DNA of 64,000 nt from Flavobacterium hibisci (lineage in GTDB: Bacteria; Bacteroidota; Bacteroidia; Flavobacteriales; Flavobacteriaceae), in NCBI RefSeq assembly GCF_020026925.1, contig NZ_JAIQDW010000002.1:302154-366153 (forward strand), read 5' to 3'. The notes under the pieces were generated by a model. That model did not search any database. It was not told the origin of the DNA and worked only from the letters and a program-made list of their open reading frames with translations. This document shows positions 1 through 9,299 of this stretch, in pieces. Position 1 is the first letter of the stretch. Each line of letters starts with the position of its first letter. The translations under genes were made by a program, and so were the position numbers.

Positions 1-118
1 TGTGAGATACCAAAAACGTTAAAATAATATTTTTAACATTTGCCTGTTATAAACTACAGAATTTATTTATTAATTTTACAGCTCCAAAAACAATGAACAA
101 TTCTAAAAAGGTAAAATT

Positions 119-748
119 ATGATTAAAGTATGTCTAGCAGACAACCACCCTGTGACTCACTTTGGCGTTAAGTCGTATTTTAAAGACCATGACCAAATTT
201 CAATTGTCGCCAACGTAGGTAATTTTTCAATGGTAAGAGACATTCTTCAAACGAAGGAGATTGACATCCTAATTCTCGATCTGGAATTAGAAGGTCTTTC
301 AAGCATCTTTGAAGTAAAGTCAATTCTGAAAAATTTCCCAAAAACGAAAATTGTTATTTTCAGTGATCTGGCTGAGCAAATGTATGCTCCTAATGCAATT
401 AAAGCAGGTGTTTCCGGGTACGTGCACAAAACAGAAAAACTTGAAACATTAGGTGTTTCAATTATTAAGGTACACGAAGGAAAAGTTATTATTAATGAGA
501 CTGTACGTAAAAACATGGCGCTTATTGCTAAACAAAGCAAAAGTGAACGTTTGTACAGAAAACTTTCTAACCGTGAAATCGAAGTTTTACGTTACTTAAG
601 TGACGGTAAGAAAAACAATGAAATTTCTAAAATTTTAAACCTGAACGAAAAAACAATTAGTACTTATAAACTAAGACTATTGACTAAATTGAATGTAACT
701 AATTTAGTTGACTTAGTTAATAAAGCTAAAACTTTAGAAATTATTTAA
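119..748 (+). CDS. NarL/FixJ-family response regulator (REC + LuxR HTH)
   Basis: 209 aa. An N-terminal receiver domain (about residues 1-120) has the acidic pocket near the start (LADNH), the predicted phospho-acceptor D54 in ILDLEL and a conserved lysine near 104 (YVHKTEK). The C-terminal LuxR-type helix-turn-helix (about 145-200) carries the family pattern LSNREIEVLRYLSDG...NEISKIL...KTISTYKLRLLTKL. It probably activates or represses transcription after phosphorylation by an unlinked sensor kinase, because no histidine kinase lies nearby. The sequence is more diverged in the receiver domain than the second regulator at 49541. Its stop codon overlaps the convergent dnaG stop by a few bases and no terminator separates them. 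The target genes are unknown. Confidence 0.9.
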   Translation: MIKVCLADNHPVTHFGVKSYFKDHDQISIVANVGNFSMVRDILQTKEIDILILDLELEGLSSIFEVKSILKNFPKTKIVIFSDLAEQMYAPNAIKAGVSGYVHKTEKLETLGVSIIKVHEGKVIINETVRKNMALIAKQSKSERLYRKLSNREIEVLRYLSDGKKNNEISKILNLNEKTISTYKLRLLTKLNVTNLVDLVNKAKTLEII

Positions 749-2808
749 TGATATCTGGACATTACCCTTCCTAGTTTTTTTGAAAACGAATTAACTAAAC
801 CGGAGTAATCCATTACCATTGACAAAAGCTCTGTATTATCTGAATTATCAGGTTTTATAGAGCTTTTTAATTCTTCAATAATTTTTCCAACTAAAAACCA
901 GCGCATAGACATCACTGTTTCTGTAACGTATTGCGCTATCGTTTCGTGTTTCGCTTTGGTGAAAATATTCTGTCCTTCCCAATTGTGCAGCGTTAACCTT
1001 TCATCTTCCATTAAAATATCTGTAACTTCCTGAGCGAATTCTGGCTGCAAACGCATTAAATATTGTTCCAGGCTAAATTTCTCATTTTGAAGATAAAAAT
1101 CAATTAAATCTTTAAAAATATCACGGAATAAAGTATTAGAAAGCTCAACTTCATCTTCCTGCAGACTCAAATAAATCCGTTGAAAAACTTTGTATTCCTT
1201 CTTTTCTGTAACCATTACAACCTCTCCCTCTTCATTATTTTTCAGAAGAACATCTTCAAATTCTTCTGTTTTATCGCCATAAAGCAATAGAATTTCAATT
1301 ACCTTTCGTTCTAAACGGTATAAAATATCAACCTTATCAGCTTGTTGCTGGGCAGGATATCCTGACTCTCCTGGATAATAATCCTCGGGTGGACCATTTC
1401 TTGGATCTTCCGGATCTCCGCCGGAGTATCCCGTATTTGGATTTTGATTTTTATAAACCTGAAAAGGTTTTTGTTCCTGTTTTTGTTTTTTATTAGCCTC
1501 TGTAATATCTTTTTGAATCAGCTGCGCCAATGTACTTACCAAAACCTGCTCAGAAATATCCATTATTCGGGCACATTCCTGAATATATACCTCACGCTGA
1601 ATACGGTCTGGTATTTTAGAAATACTTGTTACCATGTCCCGAATCAAATCTGCTTTTTTTATCGGATCATTCTTGGCTTCGTTCATCAAAATTGAAGCTT
1701 TGAACTGTATAAAATCTTTGCTATTATTTTCTAAATAAGCAACCAGGTCATCATAAGAATTTTTTCTGGCAAAACTATCTGGATCTTCGCCGTCAGGAAA
1801 AGCACAAACCCTTACATTCATACCTTCTTCAAGTATTAAATCGATTCCACGGATCGAAGCGCGAAGGCCTGCAGCGTCGCCATCAAAAAGTACAGTAATG
1901 TTTCGTGTCAGACGATTGACCAATCGAATCTGATCCGGAGTTAAGGCCGTTCCTGAAGAAGCAACCACATTCTCTATTCCTGCCTGGTTAAACTGAATCA
2001 CATCTGTATAACCTTCAACCAGATAACAATTATTTTGTTTGGCAATTGACTGTTTGGCCTGAAAAATTCCGTAAAGTACTTTACTCTTATGGTAAATATC
2101 GCTTTCCGGCGAGTTTAAATACTTTGCCGCTTTTTTATCATTCGTTAAAATACGCCCTCCAAAACCTAAAACACGCCCCGACATGCTTTGAATGGGAAAC
2201 ATTACACGACCTTTAAAACGGTCAAACGGCCGATCTTCTCTTGCAATTGTTAAACCGGTACTTTCCAAAAATTCTAATTTGTAACCTTTTCCCAATGCTT
2301 CTTTGGTTAAAGCATCCCAGGTTTCAGGCGAATATCCTAAATTAAACTTTTTGATGGTTTCATTGGTAAACCCCCTTTCTTTAAAGTAAGACAAACCAAT
2401 TGCTTTTCCTTCTTCAGAATTTAAAAGCGTATCATGAAAATATTTTGCTGCGAATTCAGAAACCAGATACATACTTTCGCGAACGTCCGTTATGGCTTTT
2501 TCTGCTTCAGATTGTTCTGTTTCCTCAATTTCAATATTGTATTTCCTGGCTAAATAGCGAATGGCTTCGGGATACGTAAAATGAGAGTGCTCCATTAAAA
2601 AAGCAACAGAATTACCGCCTTTGCCTGAACTAAAATCCTTCCAGATTCCTTTTGCAGGCGAAACCATGAATGAAGGAGAGCGTTCATCTGAGAAAGGGCT
2701 CAATCCTTTGAAATTACTTCCTGCACGCTTTAAATTGACAAAATCGCCAATAACCTCCTCTACGCGAGCAGTTTCGAAAACAGCATCAATTGTACTTTGT
2801 GATATCAA
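745..2808 (-). CDS. dnaG: DNA primase DnaG
   Basis: 687 aa. It synthesises RNA primers at the replication fork. The TOPRIM catalytic core is clear: YLVEGYTDVI supplies the catalytic glutamate and LFDGDAAG the DxD metal site. The N-terminal primase zinc-binding fold is recognisable by sequence (LKRAGSNFKGLSPF, then IWKDFSSGKGGN), but the Cys/His zinc ligands of the classical CHC2 motif are replaced by Ser, Leu, Asp and Gly. A low-complexity Gln/Pro/Gly linker (about 475-515) precedes the C-terminal DnaB-interacting region. The chosen start is a TTG (2806-2808), because no ATG lies upstream in frame and the family N-terminus ISQSTIDxVFExARVEEVI begins here. Confidence 0.95.
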   Translation of the reverse strand: MISQSTIDAVFETARVEEVIGDFVNLKRAGSNFKGLSPFSDERSPSFMVSPAKGIWKDFSSGKGGNSVAFLMEHSHFTYPEAIRYLARKYNIEIEETEQSEAEKAITDVRESMYLVSEFAAKYFHDTLLNSEEGKAIGLSYFKERGFTNETIKKFNLGYSPETWDALTKEALGKGYKLEFLESTGLTIAREDRPFDRFKGRVMFPIQSMSGRVLGFGGRILTNDKKAAKYLNSPESDIYHKSKVLYGIFQAKQSIAKQNNCYLVEGYTDVIQFNQAGIENVVASSGTALTPDQIRLVNRLTRNITVLFDGDAAGLRASIRGIDLILEEGMNVRVCAFPDGEDPDSFARKNSYDDLVAYLENNSKDFIQFKASILMNEAKNDPIKKADLIRDMVTSISKIPDRIQREVYIQECARIMDISEQVLVSTLAQLIQKDITEANKKQKQEQKPFQVYKNQNPNTGYSGGDPEDPRNGPPEDYYPGESGYPAQQQADKVDILYRLERKVIEILLLYGDKTEEFEDVLLKNNEEGEVVMVTEKKEYKVFQRIYLSLQEDEVELSNTLFRDIFKDLIDFYLQNEKFSLEQYLMRLQPEFAQEVTDILMEDERLTLHNWEGQNIFTKAKHETIAQYVTETVMSMRWFLVGKIIEELKSSIKPDNSDNTELLSMVMDYSGLVNSFSKKLGRVMSRYH

Positions 2809-2887
2809 AACGTGAACTATTTTTTAAATTTTTAAAGCCTGTAAAAATACACAAATCAATCTTGAAATTTGATGGTTTAAAATAAAA

Positions 2888-2911
2888 AAAGTACCTCATT
2901 CGAAGTACTTT
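2888..2911 (-). terminator. Rho-independent terminator after the 2938-3993 gene
   Basis: Read on the minus strand: a 7-bp stem AAAGTAC/GTACTTT with a 10-nt loop, followed by a T-rich run. It lies just downstream of the outer-membrane protein gene and probably ends the sigma-factor operon. Confidence 0.65.
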
Positions 2912-2937
2912 CAATTAACTAAATTTAAAACTTATTC

Positions 2938-3993
2938 TTAATTCAAATCAAATCTAATTCCTAAAGAAATATTGTTTTCTTTTATTAGATTATCCTGAAA
3001 AAGAGGATTCAGATCATATTTTAAATACAAACTTGTTTCTTTATAACCTATGTAAGTACTCAGTCCGTAAATGAAATTATTGACATTAAAATCGCCTTTT
3101 GTTTTTTGTGTTGTTTTATAGTCATTATCTTCAAACTTTAAAATCTGTTTCGATTTTACATTTATCCCTGCATAACCTCCAAATCCCATTCTGAATCCTT
3201 TGTGTGTTCTAAAATACTTTTTGTCACCATTCTGCCCTTCTTTCGAAAAGTCAAATTCTAAATGAACTGGTGCTACTAAATACACATTTCTAAAACGAGA
3301 TTCTTTTAAGTGTATTGGATTTGTCACTAAATCTGTCTGGTCACCATTTACAACAAAACTGCGATTATCTGCTGGCCTAATATTATTATACATTACAGAA
3401 AATCCGTATTTCGCATGCAATAAGTTGTTATTTTTAAGTAATCTGCTGTTGTAAGTCAAACCCCACTCATAAAAATGAGAGCCTGTAAATTTATATTCTG
3501 AATCCTGAAGATCTCCATCTATCATTGTATTATTTAATCCTAAAGCAAATATGAATTGTGAAGTGGTTCTTTTTTCACCACGAATAGAATCTTTATCCGC
3601 CTTATGCTTCTGACTCCAGTCTTTATCATTCCAATGAATAACTAATTTATGTTTTTTGATCGAATCCCCTTCTTTGATTTTTCCGTCTACTTTCTGCTGA
3701 ACCAAATCATTCAGTTCATTTTGAGCAAGACTTACTTTTTCTTCAATAATTACGGCTCTGGCTTCTGCAAGTTCTTTTTTGCGCTTATCGGCTTGCTCTC
3801 TTGTAATTTTTCCCTCTGACAACTGTACATTTACAGCTTCAACTTCTACTTTTAAAGTCTCTTTTTCTTCTTTAGTTATTTTTTCAATTTTATTGGCAAT
3901 TTTTTTCGCTCTGGATTCAAAAGTTTCTTGTCCCAGCACTTTACTGACAAATAAAAAAACTAAAATAACGAGATAAATGGTAAAATTTTTCAT
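2938..3993 (-). CDS. Outer-membrane beta-barrel protein with N-terminal coiled coil
   Basis: 351 aa, no named family recognised. A signal peptide (residues 1-21, ending VLGQ) is followed by a strongly charged Lys/Glu-rich helical stretch (about 25-130), likely coiled coil. The C-terminal part (about 140-351) has alternating aromatic/polar strands, many Gly and Tyr residues, and ends in ISLGIRFDLN, typical of Bacteroidota PorT-like outer-membrane barrels. It is the last gene of an apparent operon behind an ECF sigma factor (4803-5363) and a membrane protein (4100-4816), so it may be a target or partner of that regulatory pair. Exact function is unknown. Confidence 0.75.
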   Translation of the reverse strand: MKNFTIYLVILVFLFVSKVLGQETFESRAKKIANKIEKITKEEKETLKVEVEAVNVQLSEGKITREQADKRKKELAEARAVIIEEKVSLAQNELNDLVQQKVDGKIKEGDSIKKHKLVIHWNDKDWSQKHKADKDSIRGEKRTTSQFIFALGLNNTMIDGDLQDSEYKFTGSHFYEWGLTYNSRLLKNNNLLHAKYGFSVMYNNIRPADNRSFVVNGDQTDLVTNPIHLKESRFRNVYLVAPVHLEFDFSKEGQNGDKKYFRTHKGFRMGFGGYAGINVKSKQILKFEDNDYKTTQKTKGDFNVNNFIYGLSTYIGYKETSLYLKYDLNPLFQDNLIKENNISLGIRFDLN

Positions 3994-4099
3994 GATTGAT
4001 TTTTTTTAAAATTTGATTGATGATTGATGATTTTTTATTCTAATTATTAATATGTTAACGCTGCATATACTATTTAATAAAATTAAAAAAATGCTGTTT

Positions 4100-4816
4100 T
4101 TATTCCTGTTGATTTCTATTCGATACAGCTACTTTTACCGTTTGGTAATTTTTATTTACTGCTGTGATTACTCTTTCTCTAAACGAAAGTTCGAGTTCGC
4201 CATCTACCTGATTTAGTAAATCATCCGCATTGATTTTTACTTTTGATTTTTTCTTCGATGAATTCTCTGCAACAATTGTTTTTTCAGCTGAGTTTAATAA
4301 TTGATCTACTGTTTCTTTTTTTGAATTCTCGACAACTGAAACCTGATTGTTTATTGATTGTTTTTCGTGATTATTTTTGATGATGACTGAAGACTCCGCT
4401 ATTTGATTGTTTTCATTTTTAAGGTTTTTATTAGTTTCTGGATTAAGTTTATGCTGTTTTTTATTTGAGTTTTGAATTGATTCTTTTTGTGAAATTGCAA
4501 CTTCTGTTTTAACTGTATTTGTTACTTTAAAAACCGGTTTTGCTACGGTATCTTTCTTTGTACTTTCCTCAATTACAACAGTATTTTTTAAATTTTCGGC
4601 TGGATTTTTCTGGTTATTAAAAAAGAACGTACCAACAAATAAAAAGCCTGCAACACTCGCTGCTATATACAGCCATTTATTTTTCTTTTGAGGCTGTTTT
4701 TTTTCTTCAGCAATACTCAGCATCGCATCTAATCGATCCCATGCTTTTTCACTCGGTTCGATTTTGCGCTGATTGAGTTTATCACGGAAATCCTTTTCAA
4801 AATTATTCGGTTCCAT
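4100..4816 (-). CDS. Probable membrane anti-sigma factor
   Basis: 238 aa. An acidic/basic cytoplasmic N-terminus (1-46, including the Bacteroidota-typical W in EKAWDRLDAML) is followed by one membrane segment (about 48-66). A long periplasmic tail rich in Lys, Asn, Glu and Ser follows with no recognisable domain. The gene overlaps the preceding ECF sigma gene by 14 bp, so translation is probably coupled. Position, topology and overlap fit an anti-sigma factor, but no zinc-anti-sigma motif or FecR domain is visible, so the role is inferred from context. Confidence 0.65.
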   Translation of the reverse strand: MEPNNFEKDFRDKLNQRKIEPSEKAWDRLDAMLSIAEEKKQPQKKNKWLYIAASVAGFLFVGTFFFNNQKNPAENLKNTVVIEESTKKDTVAKPVFKVTNTVKTEVAISQKESIQNSNKKQHKLNPETNKNLKNENNQIAESSVIIKNNHEKQSINNQVSVVENSKKETVDQLLNSAEKTIVAENSSKKKSKVKINADDLLNQVDGELELSFRERVITAVNKNYQTVKVAVSNRNQQE

Positions 4817-5363
4817 TTTCTTGTTTTTTTAAAATAGTAATTTGTGTTTGCAGCATTTTCCTTGCATGCGATAATTGCGATTTTGATGTTCCTTCATTAA
4901 TTCCTAACATCTTTGCAATTTCATTGTGCTTATAACCTTCAATCGCATATAAATTGAAAACCATTTTGTATCCGTCTGGCAAAGCATCTATTAAAAACTG
5001 AATCTGTTCTACTGTAAACTGACTGTCGATTTCATTAAAACTCTCCTCAGTAAAAAATTCATCTTCGGCAAATTTTACTTTTTTCTGAACTCTTAAATAT
5101 GAAATGCATTCGTTAACCATAATTCGGCGAATCCAGCCTTCAAAACTTCCTTTATGCTCAAAATTTTTCAGATTCGTAAACACTTTCATAAAAGCCGTTA
5201 TCATTACATCTTCTGCCAGCTGAATGTCTTTTATATATTGACGGCACACGCTTAACATTTTTGAAGAATACTTACTATAAATTTGCTGCTGTGCCTGTCG
5301 GTTGTTTTCGACAGCCAGCTTTATGATTTTAGCTTCTTCCTGATGTAACTGAATAATTTTCAT
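4803..5363 (-). CDS. ECF-type RNA polymerase sigma factor
   Basis: 186 aa. Region sigma-2 (about 20-95) contains the -10 recognition helix and core-binding pattern AEDVMITAFMKVFTNLKNFEHKGSFEGWIRRIMVNECISYLR. Region sigma-4 (about 125-175) contains the helix-turn-helix YKHNEIAKMLGINEGTSKSQ and then LSHARKML. There is no sigma-3 domain, as expected for ECF factors. It is first in an operon with a probable membrane anti-sigma protein (14-bp overlap) and an outer-membrane protein, suggesting an envelope-signal response. The inducing signal is not evident. Confidence 0.92.
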   Translation of the reverse strand: MKIIQLHQEEAKIIKLAVENNRQAQQQIYSKYSSKMLSVCRQYIKDIQLAEDVMITAFMKVFTNLKNFEHKGSFEGWIRRIMVNECISYLRVQKKVKFAEDEFFTEESFNEIDSQFTVEQIQFLIDALPDGYKMVFNLYAIEGYKHNEIAKMLGINEGTSKSQLSHARKMLQTQITILKKQENGTE

Positions 5364-5562
5364 TAATAAGCGTTCAGATTTTGTTTTACTAACAGACTTC
5401 TATTAGCATAGACGAGATAAGTTTTAAAATGGTTGCATGTAGTAGAAAAAAATTCAAAAAATAAATTCAAAATCCCTTCAATCAAAACACTATACACTGA
5501 TTTACAACGAAATAAAATTAATTATCTAATTGAAAAATTTTCTAATTATTTAATTACGGAAA

Positions 5563-6543
5563 CTATTTCTTTCTTTCAATAACGTAATTCACCATCAAGA
5601 TAAGTGCATCTTTGAATTCAGAATCCGGGTAATTTTCTAAAAGAGAAAGTGCTTCTTGTTGGAACTGCACCATTTTGTTTTCGGCGTAAGCCAGACCATT
5701 GTTGTTTTTTACAAAGGCAATCACTTCTTTGACGCGTTTCTTGTCTTTGTTATGGTTTTTAATGGAGTTGATCAGCCACTTTTTTTCCTGCGGGGAGCAG
5801 GTATTTAAAACATGAATTAAAGGCAAAGTCATTTTTTGCTCTTTAATATCGATTCCGGTTGGTTTTCCAATAGCTTCTTCGCTGTAATCAAATAAATCGT
5901 CTTTGATTTGAAAAGCCATACCGATAAGCTCTCCGAATTTACGCATATTTTCGACCTGTATATCATCCTCTTCGATTACTGATCTGGCACCAAGCGCACA
6001 ACATGCAGCTATAAGAGTAGCCGTTTTTTTTCGGATAATTTCGTAGTAAACCTCTTCTGTAATATCAAGTCGGCGTGCTTTTTCGATTTGAAGCAATTCT
6101 CCTTCGCTCATTTCGCGGACAGCGACAGAAATAATTTTCAAAAGATCAAAATCGCCATTATCAATCGATAACAACAGTCCTTTTGAAAGTAAATAGTCTC
6201 CCACCAAAACCGCAATCTTATTTTTCCAGAGTGCATTGATAGAGAAAAATCCGCGTCGACGATTGCTGTCGTCAACCACATCGTCGTGTACTAAAGTTGC
6301 GGTATGAATCAGCTCAATTACTGAAGCACCACGATAGGTTCTCTCATTTACAGTACCTCCTGAAACCATTTTTGCAGTGAGAAAAACAAACATCGGACGC
6401 ATTTGCTTTCCTTTTCGGTTTACAATATAATACGTAATACGATTTAACAATGCAACCTTTGAAGTCATGGATTCGTGGAACTTTTTTTCGAAAAGTTCCA
6501 TTTCGCTAAAAATAGGCTGTTTTATTTGAGAAGTAATATTCAT
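5563..6543 (-). CDS. Polyprenyl (all-trans isoprenoid) diphosphate synthase
   Basis: 326 aa. It condenses isopentenyl diphosphate onto an allylic diphosphate to make long-chain isoprenoids for quinones or the undecaprenyl-type carrier. The first aspartate-rich motif is VHDDVVDD (D87-D92), followed by the RRG diphosphate-binding residues. The second motif is QIKDDLFD (D215-D219). KGKQMRP near 44-50 is the substrate-binding lysine/arginine region. It is a single gene with a TATATTTG -7-like element immediately upstream (6552-6559, minus strand), which would give a very short leader. Chain length cannot be told from the sequence alone. Confidence 0.93.
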   Translation of the reverse strand: MNITSQIKQPIFSEMELFEKKFHESMTSKVALLNRITYYIVNRKGKQMRPMFVFLTAKMVSGGTVNERTYRGASVIELIHTATLVHDDVVDDSNRRRGFFSINALWKNKIAVLVGDYLLSKGLLLSIDNGDFDLLKIISVAVREMSEGELLQIEKARRLDITEEVYYEIIRKKTATLIAACCALGARSVIEEDDIQVENMRKFGELIGMAFQIKDDLFDYSEEAIGKPTGIDIKEQKMTLPLIHVLNTCSPQEKKWLINSIKNHNKDKKRVKEVIAFVKNNNGLAYAENKMVQFQQEALSLLENYPDSEFKDALILMVNYVIERKK

Positions 6544-6951
6544 TTCGCTTTCAAATATACTATTTTAAATAAAAAAACGTTGTTTATTTAGGTTAGTATA
6601 ACATTTTTTTATGCGCTAATTCTAAAAGATCACCAAAAAACATCTGATTCTAATACCTAATTTGAAGCTTACTATTAAAAAGAACTTAAATTATTTATTA
6701 TGGATACAAAATTTATACTGCAGAACATATACAAATACAACCATTTCGTTTAAGAAACATTTTCTATTAGAAAAAATGCCGTAAATCTCATTTGCTGATT
6801 ACAGCAACCTCATACTCATATAAATATCATCAAAGACGATGTAATTTTAGAAATAGATAAAAAAACAACCTTTTTTGCCCAAAATAAAAGCATTAAAAAC
6901 AAGTACAATCTTGTCTTTAATGCTTTTATATTTTTAGGATTATTACCTTAT
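6544..6951. other. Intergenic region of about 400 bp, no gene seen
   Basis: AT-rich sequence between the divergently placed start of the polyprenyl synthase and the end of rlmN. Only stop-rich frames and a 17-codon ATG frame near 6700 are present. The only clear structure is the rlmN terminator at 6886-6927. Confidence 0.6.
6886..6927 (-). terminator. Rho-independent terminator of rlmN
   Basis: A long hairpin: AAAAGCATTAAA pairs with TTTAATGCTTTT, and inside it ACAAG pairs with CTTGT around a 6-nt loop. On the minus strand it is followed by a T-rich tract. It lies about 25 bp beyond the rlmN stop. Confidence 0.75.
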
Positions 6952-7995
6952 CTATGCTTCTTTATTGGCCAATTGTCCACAAGCAGCATCAATATCTTTT
7001 CCGCGGCTTCGACGTACTTTTACTACTACTCCAATATTTTCCAACGCTTTTATATACGCCATAATAGATTCTTCTGAAGCCTGCTGGAACTCGCCATCAT
7101 CAATTGGATTGTATTCTATCAAATTTACTTTGCAGGGAACATATTTGCAAAACTTAACCAAAGCATCGACTGAGGCTTTGTCGTCATTGATTCCTTTCCA
7201 GACTACATATTCGTATGAGATTTTGCTTTTGGTTTTCCTGTACCAGTATTCTAAAGCTTCGCGCAAATCTTTTAATGGAAAATTTTGACTGAAAGGCATA
7301 ATTCGTGCACGAACTTCATCAATTGCAGAGTGAAGGGAAACTGCTAATTTGAATTTAACATCATCGTCGGCCATTTTTTTGATCATTTTAGGGATTCCGG
7401 AAGTGGAAACCATGATCCTTTTTGGCGACATTCCTAAACCTTCCGGAGAAGTAATCATGTCGATTGCTTTGATGACATTGTTATAATTCATCAAAGGCTC
7501 TCCCATACCCATGAAAACGATATTCGAAAGTGGATGATTATGATACAAACGGCTTTCTTTATCAATTGCCAGTACCTGATCGTAAATTTCACCCGGTTCC
7601 AGATTTCGCATACGCTTTAATCGGGCAGTGGCACAAAAATTACAATCCAGGCTACAACCGACCTGGCTGGAAACACAAGCTGTTGTTCTGGTTTCGGTAG
7701 GAATTAAAACAGACTCCACCACCAGACCATCGTGCAGACGAACAGCATTTTTTACAGTTCCGTCACTGCTACGCTGCATGGTATCAACCTTAATGTGATT
7801 GATTACAAAGTTATTTTCAAGCATCGCCCTGGTAGGTTTTGCCAGATTTGTCATGTCATCAAAGCTATGTGCTCCTTTACTCCACAACCATTCGTAAACC
7901 TGATTTCCACGAAACGCCTTGTCATTATTTGCTACAAAAAACTCCCGTAACTGATCTTTTGATAAGGCTCTTATGTCTTTTTTATCGATTTGCAT
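6952..7995 (-). CDS. rlmN: Dual-specificity 23S rRNA/tRNA adenine-C2 methyltransferase RlmN
   Basis: 347 aa. A radical-SAM enzyme that methylates A2503 of 23S rRNA and A37 of certain tRNAs. The [4Fe-4S] motif CxxxCxxC is C114-C118-C121 (CSLDCNFC). The two extra cysteines of the methyl-transfer mechanism are visible, C339 in AACGQL serving as one. The N-terminal accessory domain (about 1-95) and MGMGEPLMNY SAM-binding region are typical. Length is normal for the family. A TAAATTTG element (8000-8007, minus strand) lies only a few bases before the ATG, so the leader is probably very short. Confidence 0.96.
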   Translation of the reverse strand: MQIDKKDIRALSKDQLREFFVANNDKAFRGNQVYEWLWSKGAHSFDDMTNLAKPTRAMLENNFVINHIKVDTMQRSSDGTVKNAVRLHDGLVVESVLIPTETRTTACVSSQVGCSLDCNFCATARLKRMRNLEPGEIYDQVLAIDKESRLYHNHPLSNIVFMGMGEPLMNYNNVIKAIDMITSPEGLGMSPKRIMVSTSGIPKMIKKMADDDVKFKLAVSLHSAIDEVRARIMPFSQNFPLKDLREALEYWYRKTKSKISYEYVVWKGINDDKASVDALVKFCKYVPCKVNLIEYNPIDDGEFQQASEESIMAYIKALENIGVVVKVRRSRGKDIDAACGQLANKEA

Positions 7996-8400
7996 GGTGC
8001 AAATTTAATCACTTTTGTTGTTTTTTGATGTTTTTTAGAGCCATACTTCCTTAAAAGCTCCATTTTTTAAGGTTATTTTAGGACAATCTCACTTTTTTAA
8101 CCAAATAAAGGTCCTAAAAAACGCAAGAGAAATTCTAATACCATAATCACAATACGCACAAGCATTTAAATGCAAAACACAAATAGTTTCGTCATTCTGA
8201 TTTGATTTATAAACATTCCGGCGTCATATTATATCGTTCTTTAAAACAATTCTGACTATGATTTTTATCATTTAATCTGCTGTGTATTCACAATACATTT
8301 GAATAAGAATTAAGGGGGATTATTTTTGATACAGGATTTCATCAAAGTATCAGAAAAAATCAATTCTTAATTAAATGATTAACGAATAAATCGATAAAAA
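7996..8400. other. Divergent intergenic region upstream of rlmN and the YceI gene
   Basis: No open frame of note. It contains an inverted repeat TTTTAGGAC (8076-8084) / GTCCTAAAA (8111-8119) of unknown role, and the YceI promoter near its right end. Confidence 0.5.
8299..8328 (+). promoter_or_regulatory. Flavobacterial promoter of the YceI gene
   Basis: TTG (8299-8301), 19 bp, then TATTTTTG (8321-8328), an exact match to the Bacteroidota -7 consensus TAnnTTTG with normal spacing. It implies a leader of about 65 nt before the ATG at 8401. Confidence 0.65.
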
Positions 8401-8997
8401 ATGAAAACTCTCAAATCTATTTTTTTAACAGTTCTCTGTTTAGGAATTACTTTTTACACCAATGCTCAAAAAAATTATACAGTTAATACAAAATCTAAAT
8501 TTGAAGTTGCCGGAACTTCTACTATTCACGATTGGGTAATGAAATCAACAGACGGAACTGGCACAGCTAATTTAACAGTTAAAGATTCTAAACTGACTGA
8601 CATAAACAGCCTGACAGTTATCTTACCTGCAGAGAGCCTTAAAAGCGGCAAATCAAGTATGGACGATGTGGCTTACGAAGCTTTAGATACAAAAACATAC
8701 AAAAACATTAAATATGTTTTAAAATCTGCCGATAAAATAAATGAAACCGTATGGAACCTAAGCGGCGTATATACGATTTCTGGTGTCAGCAAAGAGTTCA
8801 AAACGCAGGTTAGCGTAACAGGCGTTAATGGAAACTTTGTTTTGAGAGGCTCTAACCAAATCACTTTTGCTGATTTTGGAATATCTCCTCCAACAGCAGC
8901 ACTTGGAGTGGTAAGAACCGGAAAAGACCTGACTATTCTTTTCAACATTACTTTAAATGACTACACCCAAAGCGAAAATATTTTAGTAATTAAATAA
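8401..8997 (+). CDS. YceI-family periplasmic lipid-binding-like protein
   Basis: 198 aa with a signal peptide (about 1-22, ending TNAQ). The mature part is the YceI lipocalin-like barrel: KSKFEVAGTSTIHDWVMKS at the start, the conserved loop YKNIKYVL, and the end FNITLNDYTQ. Family members bind isoprenoid-like lipids in the periplasm and are often induced by stress. The protein has its own promoter and stands alone between rlmN and a lipoprotein gene. The ligand is not predictable. Confidence 0.88.
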   Translation: MKTLKSIFLTVLCLGITFYTNAQKNYTVNTKSKFEVAGTSTIHDWVMKSTDGTGTANLTVKDSKLTDINSLTVILPAESLKSGKSSMDDVAYEALDTKTYKNIKYVLKSADKINETVWNLSGVYTISGVSKEFKTQVSVTGVNGNFVLRGSNQITFADFGISPPTAALGVVRTGKDLTILFNITLNDYTQSENILVIK

Positions 8998-9036
8998 CCT
9001 TTAATCTTAAGTAAACTTAATCTACTACTTTCAAAT

Positions 9037-9082
9037 GAACGGAGTCGAAAGCTTTTTATTCAAAAGAGCTTCGGCTCCGTTC
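9037..9082 (+). terminator. Large hairpin after the YceI gene
   Basis: GAACGGAG...TCGAAAGCTTTT folds on AAAAGAGCTTCG...CTCCGTTC with one mismatch and a 5-nt loop. The following T tract is weak (TGATTTTC), so termination is likely but not certain. Confidence 0.5.
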
Positions 9083-9299
9083 TGATTTTCTGCACTTTAA
9101 AAACTGAATCTAATTCATCCCTTTTTTTTCTGAAAAAAAATTCAGCATCATTCCAAAAAAAATAAATTTTGGCACAAGAATTGTCTTGCACTCAAACGGA
9201 AAATAATCTTACAAAGAGCGCTTAATTTAAAAATTTGTACTTTTATTTTTTCAGCTTTATAACCTTTATATTTTATCAATTTTAAAAAATTAATTAATC

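Noticed and set aside
1..118. A regulatory signal upstream of the first response regulator
   Set aside because: The visible 118 bp hold no convincing -7 element or dyad; the promoter may lie outside the window.
6680..6760. Short ATG frame in the gap after the polyprenyl synthase
   Set aside because: Only 17 codons with no ribosome-binding context.
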